Positions 22,459 to 35,071 of a stretch of 64,000 nt of DNA are shown here, in pieces (the stretch's first letter is position 1; every line of letters begins with the position of its first letter). A program made the translations under genes and the position numbers. Origin of the DNA: Cherax quadricarinatus (Eukaryota > Arthropoda > Malacostraca > Decapoda > Parastacidae); assembly GCF_038502225.1 (NCBI RefSeq), contig NC_091346.1, forward strand, positions 11,183,420-11,247,419, written 5' to 3'. Below the pieces are notes generated by a model that did no database searches, was not told the origin of the DNA, and saw nothing but the letters and a program-made list of their open reading frames with translations.

Positions 22459-23696
22459 GGATGAAAGACATTGACACACACGATGCCTTCTACCTACTCA
22501 CCAGGTGCCTGTCAACCCCAAAACTTACCTATTTTCTGAGATGCTCCCCAGCCTTCAGCAGTCCAAAACTCAAGGAATATGACTCTCTCCTGAAGGCCAT
22601 GCTAGAGAGTGTATTGAATCTTTCCCTTGACGATGGACAGTGGTTGCAAGCCTCACTTCCGGTCAGGCTTGGAGGGCTAGGAGTACGCAGATCCTCCCAG
22701 ATTGCTCTACCAACTTTCCTATCCTCTTCCATTGCATCAAACGAGTTGATAAGACAAATTCTTCCTGACACCCTCAGTGACTCAGCAGGAATAGAAGACC
22801 CTAGCTATGTCAGTGCCATCACCGAATGGGAGACTCTTGCTGCTCCAGCACCAAACCCTAGTGCAGCACTGGCTCACAAACAGTCAAGCTGGGATAGCCC
22901 AATTGCTGAAAAGGTGCTTGCCAACATGCTCAGGGCTGGAACATCAGATAGGGAGATTGCCCGTCTCCAGGCTGTGAGTGCACCTCACTCCGGGGACTTC
23001 CTCCAAACAGTTCCCATATCGGCAATGGGAACGCGACTCGACCCTAAGACCCTCCGTATTGCAGTGGCTCTGCGCCTTGCTGCCCCAATTCACACAGAAT
23101 ATATGTGTATTTGCGGCGAAGTGCAAGCAGACCAATACGGTCTACATGGTCTTAACTGTTCCAAAACCAAGGGCTGGCATGCAAGACACAATGAGGTCAA
23201 CGACATCATTAAGAGAACCCTTGCTACAGCTGGATGCCCTGCCGAGAGGGAGCCACGATCACTTGCAGCAAACAATACCCACAACCCAGCAAACCGCCCC
23301 AACGGGATCACCATCTATCCTTGGAAGAATGGCAAGCTCTTAGCATGGGACTATACCTGTGTGTCCACACTGGCTGACACCTATATCCATCACAGTGTGG
23401 GGCGACAGGGAGGAGCTGCTGACCACAGGGAGGAGTACAAGATCAGCAAGTACAGGGACATTAGCCAACAGTATCAATTTGTCCCAGTGGGATCAGAGAC
23501 CTTGGGATCATGGGGAAAAAATGCCACACGTTTCCTTAAAGAATTGGGTTCCAGACTCATCGACACCACCAGGGACCCAAGGGCAGCCACTTTCATGTTC
23601 CAGCGCCTCAGCGTCGCCATCCAGAGGGGAAATGCTTGCTGCATACTTGGCTCACGTCCAGCCTCGGAGGAGCTGGAGGAAATTCATCATCTTTGA
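22459..23696 (+). CDS. C-terminal part of a non-LTR retrotransposon with restriction-like endonuclease
   Basis: An open frame of about 412 codons, 5'-truncated at the TA tract. It starts with RT thumb-type sequence ([20 protein letters not shown]) and [20 protein letters not shown]. Next is a zinc-knuckle region ([18 protein letters not shown], then HARHNEVND, residues about 275-310). Then [11 protein letters not shown] and LLAWDYTC, resembling a PD-(D/E)xK restriction-like nuclease of the R2/NeSL/CRE group. The expected catalytic Asp of the RPDG-type motif is Asn here (codon at about 23301), which would be inactivating if the assignment is right. The end [17 protein letters not shown] precedes TGA. 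No frameshift is visible. The clade is inferred from memory of similar invertebrate proteins. Confidence 0.7.
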
Positions 23697-23753
23697 TACA
23701 TTGTGCCATTGTATTCATGTTTATGTTTTTTTCTGTAAATGTATTTTGTTTAT

Positions 23754-23780
23754 TAATAAATGTTCACATAGAATAAAACA
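23754..23780 (+). promoter_or_regulatory. Candidate polyadenylation signals
   Basis: AATAAA occurs near 23755 and again near 23773, about 60-80 bp after the stop of the endonuclease ORF. They fit the 3' end of that retroelement. Usage is untested. Confidence 0.45.
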
Positions 23781-23913
23781 TTTATATAGGGGGTGGTAGG
23801 AGAAGAAAATATTCAAACAGCTCCGGGGAGAACCTTGAGTTTTCTCTGAGGTACGTTTATTGTCTTCTCTGAGGATGAGGGTCCCCATTCCAGCTATAGA
23901 GGTGGTACTTCCT

Positions 23914-24259
<346 letters not shown>

Positions 24260-24262
<3 letters not shown>

Positions 24263-24659
24263 GTCATGCCGAAAAGGCAGAACTTGCGATCTTGGCTTAA
24301 AAAGCAACGCTCATCTTGCCATATAAGACAAGTGAAAATTTGTGTATGCAATAATTTCCCCAAAATCATTCTGAACCTAACGAAAAAAATGTAGTTCGTT
24401 GTGTTTGCTTAGTATTAAATTACTGTAAACGTATCTAAAATATATTTAGTTGGATAAGGCTAAAATTAATTGCGCTTGTTATAATAAGGTTAGGCAAGTT
24501 TACTAAGATTCTTTTGGTGCAAAATTATAAATTTTTATAAATTTTTACATCAACATTAATGAAAAAAAATATCTTTAAACGTATAAGAGAAAATTTTAGA
24601 AAGGACTTAATTTTAAATGAGTTCTTGCTAATTGACCAGTTTTACATATTCGGCACGAC

Positions 24660-24661
<2 letters not shown>
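24260..24661 (-). mobile_element. TIR element (MITE-like), copy 3, inverted
   Basis: Reverse complement of the element at 12981-13376, with ends ATGTCATGCCGAA (24262) and TTCGGCACGACAT (to 24660). It is complete, about 400 bp, non-coding, and again flanked on both sides by TA repeats. It has diverged from copy 2 by many substitutions and a small duplication (ATTTTTATAA near 24525-24545). Confidence 0.85.

Positions 24662-24734
<73 letters not shown>
24659..24734. repeat. (TA)n followed by (TG)n microsatellite
   Basis: About 12 TA units pass directly into about 25 TG units, ending in GAGTGAGTG. Confidence 0.95.
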
Positions 24735-24736
<2 letters not shown>

Positions 24737-24849
24737 TGAGTGTGTACACATGGGAGACATGAATGTATGTACCGACACTAGAATAGATAAAATTTTCCAT
24801 AAACATTAACAGTTTGTGTATCTCTCTCATTCCCTTATTTTTTCTCTCC

Positions 24850-27058
24850 CTCACTCCCTTCCTACCTACCTGCCTTCCTACCTTCCTACCTTCCTACCTA
24901 CCTGCCTTCCTACCTTCCTACCTACATGCCTTCCTACCTTCCTACCTACCTGCATTCCTACCTTCCTACCTTCCCACCTACCTGCCTTCCTACCTTCCAA
25001 CCTTCCTGCCTTCCTACCTTCCTACGTACCTGCCTTCCTCTATTCCTACCTACCTGCCTTCCTCCCATCCGACCTACCTGCCTTCCTACCTTCTTACTTA
25101 CCTGCCTTCCTACCTTCCTACCTACCTGCCTTTCTACCTTCCTACCTACCTGCCTTCCTACCTTTCTACCTTCCGACCTACCTGCCTTCGTACCTTCCTA
25201 CCTACCTGCCTTCCTACCTTCCTACCTACCTGCCTTAGTCCCTTCCTACCTACCTGCCTTCCTACTTTCCTACCTACCTGCCTTCCTACCTTCCTACCTA
25301 CCTGCCTTCCTACCTACCTGCCTTCCTGCCTTCCTACCTACCTGCCTTCCTTCCTTCCAACCTACCTGCCTTCCTACCTTCCTACCCACCTGCCTTCCTC
25401 CCTTCATACCTACCTGCTTTCCTGCCTTCCTACCTACCTGCCTTCCTGCCTTCCTATCTACCTGCCTTCCTACCTACCTGCCTTCCTTCCTTCCGACCTA
25501 CCTGCCATCCTTCCGACCTACCTGCCTTCCTACCTTCCTACCTACCTACCTTCCTACCTTCCTGCCTTCGTCCCTTCCTACCTACCTGCCTTCCTCCCTT
25601 CCTACCTACCTGCATTCCTTCCTCCCTTCCTACCTACCTGCCTTCCTACCTTCCTACCTACCTGCCTTCCTTCCGACCTACCTGCCTTCCTACCTTCCTA
25701 CCTACCTGCCGTCCTACCTTCCTACCTACCTGCCTTCCTCCCTTCCTACCTACCTGCCTTCCTCCCTTCCTTCCTACCTGCCTTCCTACCTTCCTACCTA
25801 CCTGCCTGCCTTCCTACATTCCTACGTACCTGCCTTCCTACTTTCCTACCTTCCTACCTACCTACCTGCCTTCCTACCTTCCTACCTACCTGCCTTCCTA
25901 CTTTCCTACCCTCCTACCTACCTACCTACCTGCCTTCCTACCTTCCTACCTACTTGCATTCCTACCTTCCTTCCTACCTATCTGCCTTCCTACCTTCCAA
26001 CCTACCTGCCTTCCTACCTTCCTACCTACCTACCTTCCTGCCTTCCTACCTACCTGCCTGCCTTCCTACCTTCTTACCTACCTGCGTTCCTACCTTCCTA
26101 CCTACCTACCTTCCTACCTACCTTCGTACCTACCTGCCTGCCTTCCTCCCTTCCTACCTACCTGCCTTCCTACCTTCCTACCTACCTGCTTGCCTTCCTA
26201 CCTTGCCACCTACCTGCCTTCCTACTTTCCTACCTTCCTACCTACCTACCTGCCTTCCTACCTTCCTACCTACCTGCCTTCTTACCTTCCTTCCTACCTA
26301 CCTGCCTTCCTACCTTCCTGCCTACCTGCCTTCCTCCCTTCCTACCTACCTTCCTTCCTCCCTTCCTACCTACCTGCCTGCCTTCCTACCTTTCTACCTA
26401 CCTGCCTTCCTACATTCCTACCTTCCTACCTACCTACCTGCCTTCCTACCTTCCTACCTACTTGCCTTCCTACCTTCCTTCCTACCTACCTGCCTTCATA
26501 CCTTCCAACCTACCTGCCTTCCTACCTTCCTACCTACCAGCCTTCCTACCTTCCTACCTACATGCGTGCCTTCCTACCTTCCTACCTACCTGCCTTCCTA
26601 TCTACTTGCCTGCCTTCCTACCTTCTTACCTACCTGCCTTCCTACCTTCCTACCTACCTACCTTCCTACATACCTTCGTACCTACCTACCTGCCTGCCTT
26701 CCTCCCTTCCTACCTACCTGCCTTCCTACCTACCTGCCTTCCTACCTACCTTCTTGCCTTCCTACCTTGCTACCTACCTGCCTTCCTACTTTCCTACCTT
26801 CCTGCCTACCTACCTGCCTTTCTACCTTCCTACCTACCTGCCTTCCTATCTTCCTTCATACCTACCTGCCTTCCTACCTTCCTACCTACCTGCCTTCCTC
26901 CCTTCCTACCTACCTGCCTTCCTCCCTTCCAACCTACCTGCCTTCCTATCTTCCTACCTACCTGCCTTCCTACCTTCCTACCTACCTGCCTTCCTACCTT
27001 CCTGCCATCCTACCTTCCTGCCTACCTACCTACCTGCCTTCCTACCTTCCTCCCTAAC
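24850..27058. repeat. 24-bp minisatellite of CCTN tetramers, about 90 units
   Basis: The whole array is built of tetramers CCTT, CCTA and CCTG (rarely CCTC). The dominant 24-bp order is CCTT-CCTA-CCTT-CCTA-CCTA-CCTG, with variants of 12, 16, 20 and 28 bp, always in steps of four. Because 24 is eight codons and the unit has no stops, proline/leucine/serine-rich ORFs of up to about 750 codons appear; these are artefacts. It begins in CTCCCTCACTCCCTTCC at about 24845 and fades out after 27058. Confidence 0.95.
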
Positions 27059-27211
27059 TGCATTCCTACCTTCCTATCATCCTTCATCCTTCTTCGCTGT
27101 TTCCTTCCTAGCACATTTATCTCTCTCGTCTTCCCTCGTGTACGTCTCAGTTACAGCAAACAACAAGAGGGAATGAATTAGTAAACAAAGTTGAGATAGA
27201 ACAGGTAGCCA
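27059..27211. other. Short spacer between two arrays; nothing recognisable
   Basis: About 150 bp of mixed sequence (ATTTATCTCTCTCGTC, AACAACAAGAGGGAATG) separates the 24-bp array from the 27-bp array. I see no match to the CR1 that borders the other side of the 27-bp array. Confidence 0.5.
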
Positions 27212-30200
27212 GTGACGGAGGGATCCCCTCGACCCTTCCTGGCGGCCGGATCCCCCCGACCCTCACTGGCGGCTGGATCCCCTCGACCCTCCCTGGCGGC
27301 CGAATCCCCCCGACCCTCACTGGCGGCGGAATCCCCTCGACCCTCCCTGGCGGCCGGATCCTCCCGACCCTCTCTGGCGGCGGGATCCCCCCGACCCTCA
27401 CTGGCGGCTGGATCCCCTCGACCCTCCCTGGCGGCCGGATCCCCCCGACCCTCACTGGCGGCGGAATCCCCTCGACCCTCCCTGGCGGCCGGATCCTCCC
27501 GACCCTCACTGGCGGCGGGATCCCCCCGACCCTCCCTGGCGGCGGGATCCCCTCGACCCTCCCTGGCTTCCGGATCCCCCCGACCATCCCTGGCGGCCAG
27601 GGAGGGTCGAGGGGATCCAGCCGCCAGGGAGGGTCGAGGGGATCCCCCCGCCAGGGAGGGTCGGGGGGATCCCGCCGCCAGGGAGGGTCGGGGGAATCCC
27701 GCCGCCAGGGAGGGTCGGGGGGATCCCTCCGCCAGAGAGGGTCGGGGGGATCCCCCCGCCAGGGAGGGTCGGGGGGATCCCCCCGCCAGGGAGGGTCGCG
27801 GGTATCCCGCCGCCAGGGAGGGCCGGGGAATCCCGCCGCCAGGGAGGGTCGGGGGGATCCCGCCGCCAGGGATGGTCGGGGATATCCGGAAGCCAGGGAG
27901 GGTCGGGGGATCCCGCCGCCAGGGAGGGTCGTGGGATTCCCCTGGCAGGGAGGATCGGGGGGATCCCGCCGCCAGTGAGGGTCGGGGGGATCGGCCGCCA
28001 GGGAGGGTCGGGGGGATCCCGCCGTCAGGGAGGGGCGGGGGGATCCCGCCGCCAGGGAGGGTCGGGGGGATCCCGCCGTCAGGGAGGGTCGGGAGGATCC
28101 CGCCGCCAGTGAGGGTCGGGGGGATCCGTCCGCCAGGGAGTGTCGGGGGGATCCCGCCGCCAGGGAGGGTCGAGGGGATACAGCCGCCAGGGAGGGTCGG
28201 GGGGATCCCGCCGCCAGGGAGGGTCGAGGGGATCCAGCCGCCAGGGAGGATCGAGGGGATCCAGCCGCCAGGGAGGGTCGGGGGGATCTTGCCGCCAGGG
28301 AGGGTCGGGGGAATCCCGCCGCCAGGGAGGGTCGGGGGGATCCCCCCGCCAGGGAGGGTCGGGGGGATCCTGCCGCCAGGGAGGGTCGCGGGGACCCCGC
28401 CGCCAGGGAGGGCCGGGGGATCCCGCCGCCAGGGAGGGTCGGGGGGATCCCGCCGCCAGGGATGGTCGGGGATATCCGGAAGCCTGGGAGGGTCGGGGGA
28501 TCCCGCCGCCAGGGAGGGTCGGGGGATTCCCCCGGCAGGGAGGATCGGGGGGATCCCGCCGCCAGTGAGGGTCGGGGGGATCTGCCGCCAGGGAGGGTCG
28601 GGGGGATCCCGCCGCCAGGGAGGGTCGGGGGAATCCCGCCGCCAGGGAGGGTCGAGGGGATCCCTCCGCCAGAGAGGGTCGGGGGGATCCCCCCGCCAGG
28701 GAGGGTCGGGGGGATCCTGCCGCCAGGGAGGGTCGCGGGGACCCCGCCGTCAGGGAGGGTCGGGAGGATCCCGCCGCCAGTGAGGGTCGGGGGGATCCGG
28801 CCGCCAGGGAGTGTCGGGGGGATCCCGCCGCCAGGGAGGGTCGAGGGGATTCAGCCGCCAGGGAGGGTCGGGGGGATCCCGCCGCCAGGGAGGGTCGGGG
28901 GAATCCCGCCGCCAGGGAGGGTCGGGGGGATCCCTCCGCCAGAGAGGGTCGGGGGGATCCCCCCGCCAGGGAGGGTCGGGGGGATCCTGCCGCCAGGGAG
29001 GGTCGCGGGGATCCCGCCGCCAGGGAGGGCCGGGGGATCCCGCCGCCAGGGAGGGCCGGGGGGATCCCGCCGCCAGGGAGGGTCGGGGGGATCCCGCCGT
29101 CAGGGAGGGTCGGGAGGATCCCGCCGCCAGTGAGGGTCGGGGGGATCCGGCCGCCAGGGAGTGTCGGGGGGATCCCGCCGCCAGGGAGGGTCGAGGGGAT
29201 TCAGCCGCCAGGGAGGGTCGGGGGGATCCCGCCGCCAAGGAGGGTCGAGAGGATCCAGCCGCCAGGGAGGATCGAGGGGATCCAGCCGCCAGGGAGGGTC
29301 GAGGGGATCCCCCAGCCAGGGAGGGTCGGGGGGATCCCGCCGCCAGGGAGGGTCGGGGGAATCCCGCCGCCAGGGAGGGTCGGGGGGATCCCTCCGCCAG
29401 AGAGGGTCGGGGGGATCCTGCCGCCAGGGAGGGTCGCGGGGACCCCGCCGCCAGGGAGGGCCGGGGGATCCCGCCGCCAGGGAGGGTCGGGGGGATCCCG
29501 CCGCCAGGGATGGTCGGGGATATCCGGAAGCCTGGGAGGGTCGGGGGATCCCGCCGCCAGGGAGGGTCGGGGGATTCCCCCGGCAGGGAGGATCGGGGGG
29601 ATCCCGCCGCCAGTGAGGGTCGGGGGGATCCGGCCGCCAGGGAGGGTCGGGGGGATCCCGCCGTCAGGGAGGGCCGGGGGGATCCCGCCGCCAGGGAGGG
29701 TCGGGGGGATCCCGCCGTCAGGGAGGGTCGGGAGGATCCCGCCGCCAGTGAGGGTAGGGGGGATCCGGCCGCCAGGGAGGGTCGGGGGGAGCCCGCCGTC
29801 AGGGAGGGCCGGGGGGATCCCGCCGCCAGGGAGGGTCGGGGGGATCCCGCCGTCAGGGAGGGTCGGGAGGATCCCGCCGCCAGGGAGGGTCGGGGGGATC
29901 CCGCCGTCAGGGAGGGTCGGGAGGATCCCGCCGCCAGTGAGGGTCGGGGGGATCCGGCCGCCAGGGAGTGTCGGGGGTATCCCGCCGCCAGGGAGGGTCG
30001 AGGGGGTCCAGCCGCCAGGGAGGGTCGGGGGGATCCCGCCGCCAGGGAGGGTCGAAAGGATCCAGCCGCCAGGGAGGATCTAGGGGATCCAGCCGCCAGG
30101 GAGGGTCGAGGGGATCCAGCCGCCATGGAGGGTCGGGGGGATCCCGCCGCCAGGGATGGTCGGGGGGATCCGGAAGCCAGGGAGGGTAGGGGGGATCCCA

Positions 30201-33200
30201 CCGCCATGGAGGGTCGGGGGATCCCCCCGCCAGGGAGGGTCGGGGGGATCCCCCCGCCAGGGAGGGTCGGGGGGATTCCCCCGCCAGGGAGGATCGGGGG
30301 GTTCCCCCGCCATGGAGGGTCAGGGGATCCCCCCGCCAGGGAGGGTCGGGGGGATCCCGCCCCCAGGGAGGGTCGGGGGATCCCGCCGCCAGGGAGGGTC
30401 GGGGGAATCCCGCCGCCAGGGATGGTCGGGGGATCCCGCCGCCAGGGAGGGTCGAGGGGATCCCCCCGTCATGGAGGGTCGGGGGGATCCCCCCGACCCT
30501 CCCTGGCGGAGGGATGGTCAGGGGATGGTCGGGGGATTCCCGCCGCCAGGGAGGGTCGGGGGGATCCCGCCGCCAGGGAGGGTCGAGGGGATCCCCCCGC
30601 CAGGGAGGGTCGGGGGGATCCCGCCGTCAGGGTGGGTCGAGGGGATCCAGCCGCCAGGGAGGGTCGAGGGGATCCAGCCGCCAGGGAGGGTCGGGGGGAT
30701 CCCGCCGCCAGGGAGGGTTGAGGGGATACAGCCGCCAGGGAGGGTCGGGGGATCCCGCCGCCAGGGAGGGTCGGGGGAATCCCGCCGCCAGGGAGGGTCG
30801 AGGGGATCCAGCCGCCAGGGAGGGTCGAGGGGATCCAGCCGCCAGGGAGAGTCGGGGGGATCCCGCCGACCCTCCATGACGGGGGGATCCCCACGACCCT
30901 CCCTGGCGGCGGGATCCCCCGACCATCCCTGGCGGCGGGATTCCCCCGACCCTCCCTGGCGGCGGGATCCCCCGACCCTCCCTGGCGGCGGGATCCCCCG
31001 ACCCTCCCTGGCGGCTGTATCCCCTCGACCCTCCCTGGCGGCGGGATCCCCCCGACCCCCCCTGGCGGCGGGATCCCCACGACCCTCCCTGGCGGCGGGA
31101 TCCCCCCGACCCCCCCGGGCGGCTGGATCCCCTCGACCCTCCCTGGCGGCGGGATCCCCCCGACCCTCCCTGGCGGGGGGATCCCCCCGACCCTCCCTGG
31201 CGGCGGGATCCCCCCGACCCTCCCTGGCGGCGGGCGTCCCCCGTCCCTCCCCTGACCCTCCCCCCGCCAGGGAGGGTCGGCGGGATCCCCCCGACCCTCC
31301 ATGACGGGGGGATCCCCTCGACCCTCCCTGGCGGCGGGATCCCCCGACCATCCCTGGCGGCGGGATTCCCCCGACCCTCCCTGGCGGCGGGATCCCCCCG
31401 ACCCTCCCTGGCGGCGGGAATCCCCCGACCATCCCCTGACCATCCCCCCGCCAGGGAGGGTCGGGGGTATCCCCCCGACCCTCCATGCCGGGGGGATCCC
31501 CCCGACCCTCCCTGGCGGCGGGATCCCCCGACCATCCCTGGCGGCGGGATTCCCCCGACCCTCCCTGACGGCGGGATCCCCCGACCCTCCCTGGGGGCGG
31601 GATCCCCCCGACCCTCCCTGTCGGGGGGATCCCCTGACCCTCCATGGCGGGGGAACCCCCCGATCCTCCCTGGCGGGGGAATCCCCCCGTCCCTCCCTGG
31701 CGGGGGGATCCCCCCGACCCTCCCTGGCGGGGGGATCCCCCGCCCCGCCAATGCGGGGGGATCCCCCCTACCCTCCCTGGCTTCCGGATCCCCCCGACCA
31801 TCCCTGGCGGCGGGATCCCCCCGACCCTCCATGGCGGCTGGATCCCCTCGACCCTCCCTGGCGGCTGGATCCCCTCGATCCTCCCTGGCGGCTGGATCCT
31901 TTCGACCCTCCCTGGCGGCGGGATCCCCCCGACCCTCCCTGGCGGCTGGATCCCCTCGACCCTCCCTGGCGGCGGGATACCCCCGACACTCCGTGGCGGC
32001 CGGATCCCCCCGACCCTCACTGGCGGCGGGATCCTCCCGACCCTCCCTGACGGCGGGATCCCCCCGACCCTCCCTGGCGGCGGGATCCCCCCGGCCCTCC
32101 CTGACGGCGGGATCCCCCCGACCCTCCCTGGCGGCCGGATCCCCCCGACCCTCACTGGCGGCGGGATCCCCCCGATCCTCCCTGCCGGGGGAATCCCCCG
32201 ACCCTCCCTGGCGGCGGGATCCCCCGACCCTCCCAGGCTTCCGGATATCCCCGACCATCCCTGGCGGCGGGATCCCCCCGACCCTCCCTGGCGGCGGGAT
32301 CCCCCGGCCCTCCCTGGCGGCGGGGTCCCCGCGACCCTCCCTGGCGGCAGGATCCCCCCGACCCTCCCTGGCGGGGGGATCCCCCCGACCCTCTCTGGCG
32401 GAGGGATCCCCCCGACCCTCCCTGGCGGGGGGATCCCGTCGACCCTCCCTGGCGGCTGGATCCCCTCGATCCTTCCTGGCGGCTGGATCCCCTCGACCCT
32501 CCCTAGCGGCGGGATCCCCCCGACCCTCCCTGGCGGCTGAATCCCCTCGACCCTCCCTGGCGGCGGGATCCCCCCGACACTCCCTGGCGGCCGGATCCCC
32601 CCGACCCTCACTGGCGGCGGGATCCTCCCGACCCTCCCTGACGGCGGGATCCCCCCGACCCTCCCTGGCGGCGGGATCCCCCCGGCCCTCCCTGACGGCG
32701 GGATCCCCCCGACCCTCCCTGGCGGCCGGATCCCCCCGACCCTCACTGGCGGCGGGATCCCCCCGATCCTCCCTGCCGGGGGAATCCCCCGACCCTCCCT
32801 GGCGGCGGGATCCCCCGACCCTCCCTGGCTTCCGGATATCCCCGACCATCCCTGGCGGCGGGATCCCCCCGACCCTCCCTGGCGGCGGGATTCCCCGGCC
32901 CTCCCTGGCGGCGGGATCCCCGCGACCCTCCCTGGCGGGGGGATCCCCCCTCCCCGCCCTGGCGGGGGGATCCCCCCGACCCTCTCTGGCGGACGGAGCC
33001 CCCCGACCCTCCCTGGCGGCGGGATTCCCCCGACCCTCCCTGGCGGCGGGATCCCCCCGACCCTCCCTGGTGGGGGGATCCCCTCGACCCTCCCTGGCGG
33101 CTGGATCCCCTCGACCCTCCCTGGCGGCGGGATCCCCCCGACCCTCCATGGCGGCTGGATCCCCTCGACCCTCCCTGGCGGCGGGATCCCCCCGACACTC

Positions 33201-33915
33201 CCTGGCGGCCGGATCCCCCCGACCCTCACTGGCGGCGGGATCCTCCCGACCCTCCCTGACGGCGGGATCCCCCCGACCCTCCCTGGCGGCGGGATCCCCC
33301 CGGCCCTCCCTGACGGCGGGATCCCCCCGACCCTCCCTGGCGGCCGGATCCCCCCGACCCTCACTGGCGGCGGGATCCTCCCGACCCTCCCTGACGGCGG
33401 GATCCCCCCGACCCTCCCTGGCGGCGGGATCCCCCGGCCCTCCCTGACGGCGGGATCCCCCCGACCCTCCCTGGCGGCCGGATCCCCCCGACCCTCACTG
33501 GCGGCGGGATCTCCCCGATCCTCCCTGCCGGGGGAATCCCCCGACCCTCCCTGGCGGCGGGATCCCCCGACCCTCCCTGGCTTCCGGATATCCCCGACCA
33601 TCCCTGGCGGCGGGATCCCCCTGACCCTCCCTGGCGGCGGGCTCCCCCCGACCCTCCCTGGCGGCGGGATCCCCCCGACCCTCCCTGGCGGGGGGATCCC
33701 CCGACCCTCTCTGGCGGAGGGATCCCCCCGACCCTCCCTGGCGGCGGGATTCCCCCGACCCTCCCTGGCTTCCTTATATCCCCGACCATCCCTGGCGGCG
33801 GGATCTCCCCGATCCTCCCTGGCGGCTGAATTCCCCCGACCCTCCCTATCTGCGTGATCCCCCCGACCCTCCCTCGAGGCGGGATCCCCCCGACCGTCTC
33901 TGGCGGCGGGATCCC
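27212..33915. repeat. 27-bp GC-rich minisatellite, about 245 units, with strand switches
   Basis: The unit is TGGCGGCGGGATCC plus CCCCGACCCTCCC; nearly every unit carries GGATCC. Nine codons give repeats such as AAGSPRPSL or AAREGRGDP and long stop-free ORFs in many frames (up to 1194 codons), which are artefacts. Orientation changes: C-rich on + at 27212-27595, G-rich at about 27596-30870 (with a brief flip near 30490), C-rich from about 30880 to 33915 (brief flips near 31262 and 31448). Variant units such as those with GATATCCGGAAGCC occur in both orientations. The right end runs without a break into a CR1 ORF. Confidence 0.95.
29520..32250. repeat. Large inverted repeat inside the 27-bp array, axis near 30979
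   Basis: Rare variants mirror each other about one point: GGAAGCC at 30172 with CTTCC at 31785, CCATGG at 30123 with 31834, ATGGAGGGTC at 30471 with its complement ending 31487, GGGATGGTCA at 30511 with its complement ending 31447. All give the same midpoint of about 30978.5. The inner 200 bp (about 30880-31080) is one orientation and acts as spacer. Farther out, GATATCC variants at 29520 and 32243 still pair but with a shift of roughly 200 bp. Arms may extend across most of 27.6-33.9 kb. Confidence 0.75.
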
Positions 33916-35033
33916 CTTTCGCACCCCCACGACACCTTTGCATAAACCAAGGGCTCACTCTGGTCTTCCCATTATTTCTGTTTCCCTTGGGAACGTACCT
34001 TTCCTCTACCTTCTTTAATTTTTTCACGTAGTCCATCATTTCGTTTAGTGATTTTCCGACCAGTTGTCTTTTCCACTGAACCTCTTGCAGGAAATTCCTC
34101 ATGCCTATGTAGTTTCCCCATTTATAGTTTGGCTTTTCTTACCCTACTCCTGTTACCATCTCTACTTGTAATTCTACTATGTATTCAAAGCTCAGAACCA
34201 CGTAATCACTAGCTCTGAGGGGCGTTTCATACATGATGTCCTCGATGCCTGAGCTACTCAGAGTAATTTTGAGATTCAGTCTTGCTGGTTCATCCTCACC
34301 TCTCTCTCTGGTAGTGTCCCTAACATGTTGATGCATGAGGTTTTCCACTACCACTTCCATCTTACTGGCCCTCCATTTTTTTGGGACACCCCTATGTGGC
34401 TGAATCTTCTTTTGAGTGGAATCACCCATGTGAGCTTTTCTGGCCATTTCAGCTAGTGTATCCACCATTGCTTTGTTGTTCTCTTCATATTCTTCTCTTG
34501 GCCTCCTGCAGTTCTGTGCCAGGTTGTACATCGCTGCAATGACTATTATGTCCCCCAGACTGAATTGTACCTACTGTGTAGTCCCTTTCGCCCAATTCGT
34601 CCATTCCGTCCATTTCCTTAAATCCCCATCAGTTTTTAATGAGCAGTGCAACCCATCCTCCCCCTGTGCTCCCTCTGACTTTTCTCAGGATCTGATATCC
34701 GGGTTGGAAGATTGCGTCTGTTATCATCTCGGTGAGTTTCTTTTCTGTGAGTGCTATAAAGTCTGTGGACGTCTGCTTGATTCTTTCATGCCACTCCTCA
34801 TATATCTTTTGTTTGTTATTCAATTCGCATTCGTATACCAAACCTTCAACTTGAACTGTGGTCTGGGGAGAACGTTGGAGTTGGAGCAGAGGGAGGCCTT
34901 GCAGGGGACTATAGGGGGTTTCTTTGTAGTTTATGAGGGTAGGGACAGTGGATACAGTGTGAGTTTTGGGTTCGACTGCTTGCTTGCATTGGGGTTGTCG
35001 AGGTTGAGGTCCTTCTGTAGGTAGTTCTGAGGG

Positions 35034-35036
<3 letters not shown>
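33916..35036 (-). pseudogene. CR1 ORF2 endonuclease/linker fragment running into the 27-bp array
   Basis: Minus strand, from the right: KIYEEWHERIKQTSTDFIAL then TEKKLTE, GYQILRKVRGSTGGGWVALL, YNLAQNCRRPREEYEENNKA, ENLMHQHVRDTTRERGEDEP then ARLNL, GIEDIMYETPLRASDYVVLS, MRNFLQEVQW, PKGNRNNGKTRVSPWFMQRC. This is the same family as the well-preserved CR1 at 61297-64000, which continues SPWFTRRCREAKAKC. Here the sequence passes from RCRGGAKGDP straight into repeat units, so the array has replaced or displaced the rest of the ORF. Several frameshifts and stops occur. Confidence 0.85.

Positions 35037-35071
<35 letters not shown>

Noticed and set aside
24814..27181. Proline/leucine/serine ORFs of about 750 codons
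   Set aside because: Products of the 24-bp CCTN array; three frames are open in parallel.
27147..34102. ORFs of 382-1194 codons resembling collagen or RGD-rich proteins
   Set aside because: Nine-codon translations of the 27-bp array, open on both strands in many frames. The CR1 fusion at the right end is accidental.
34473..35024. 183-codon plus-strand ORF
   Set aside because: Antisense shadow of the CR1 endonuclease on the minus strand.
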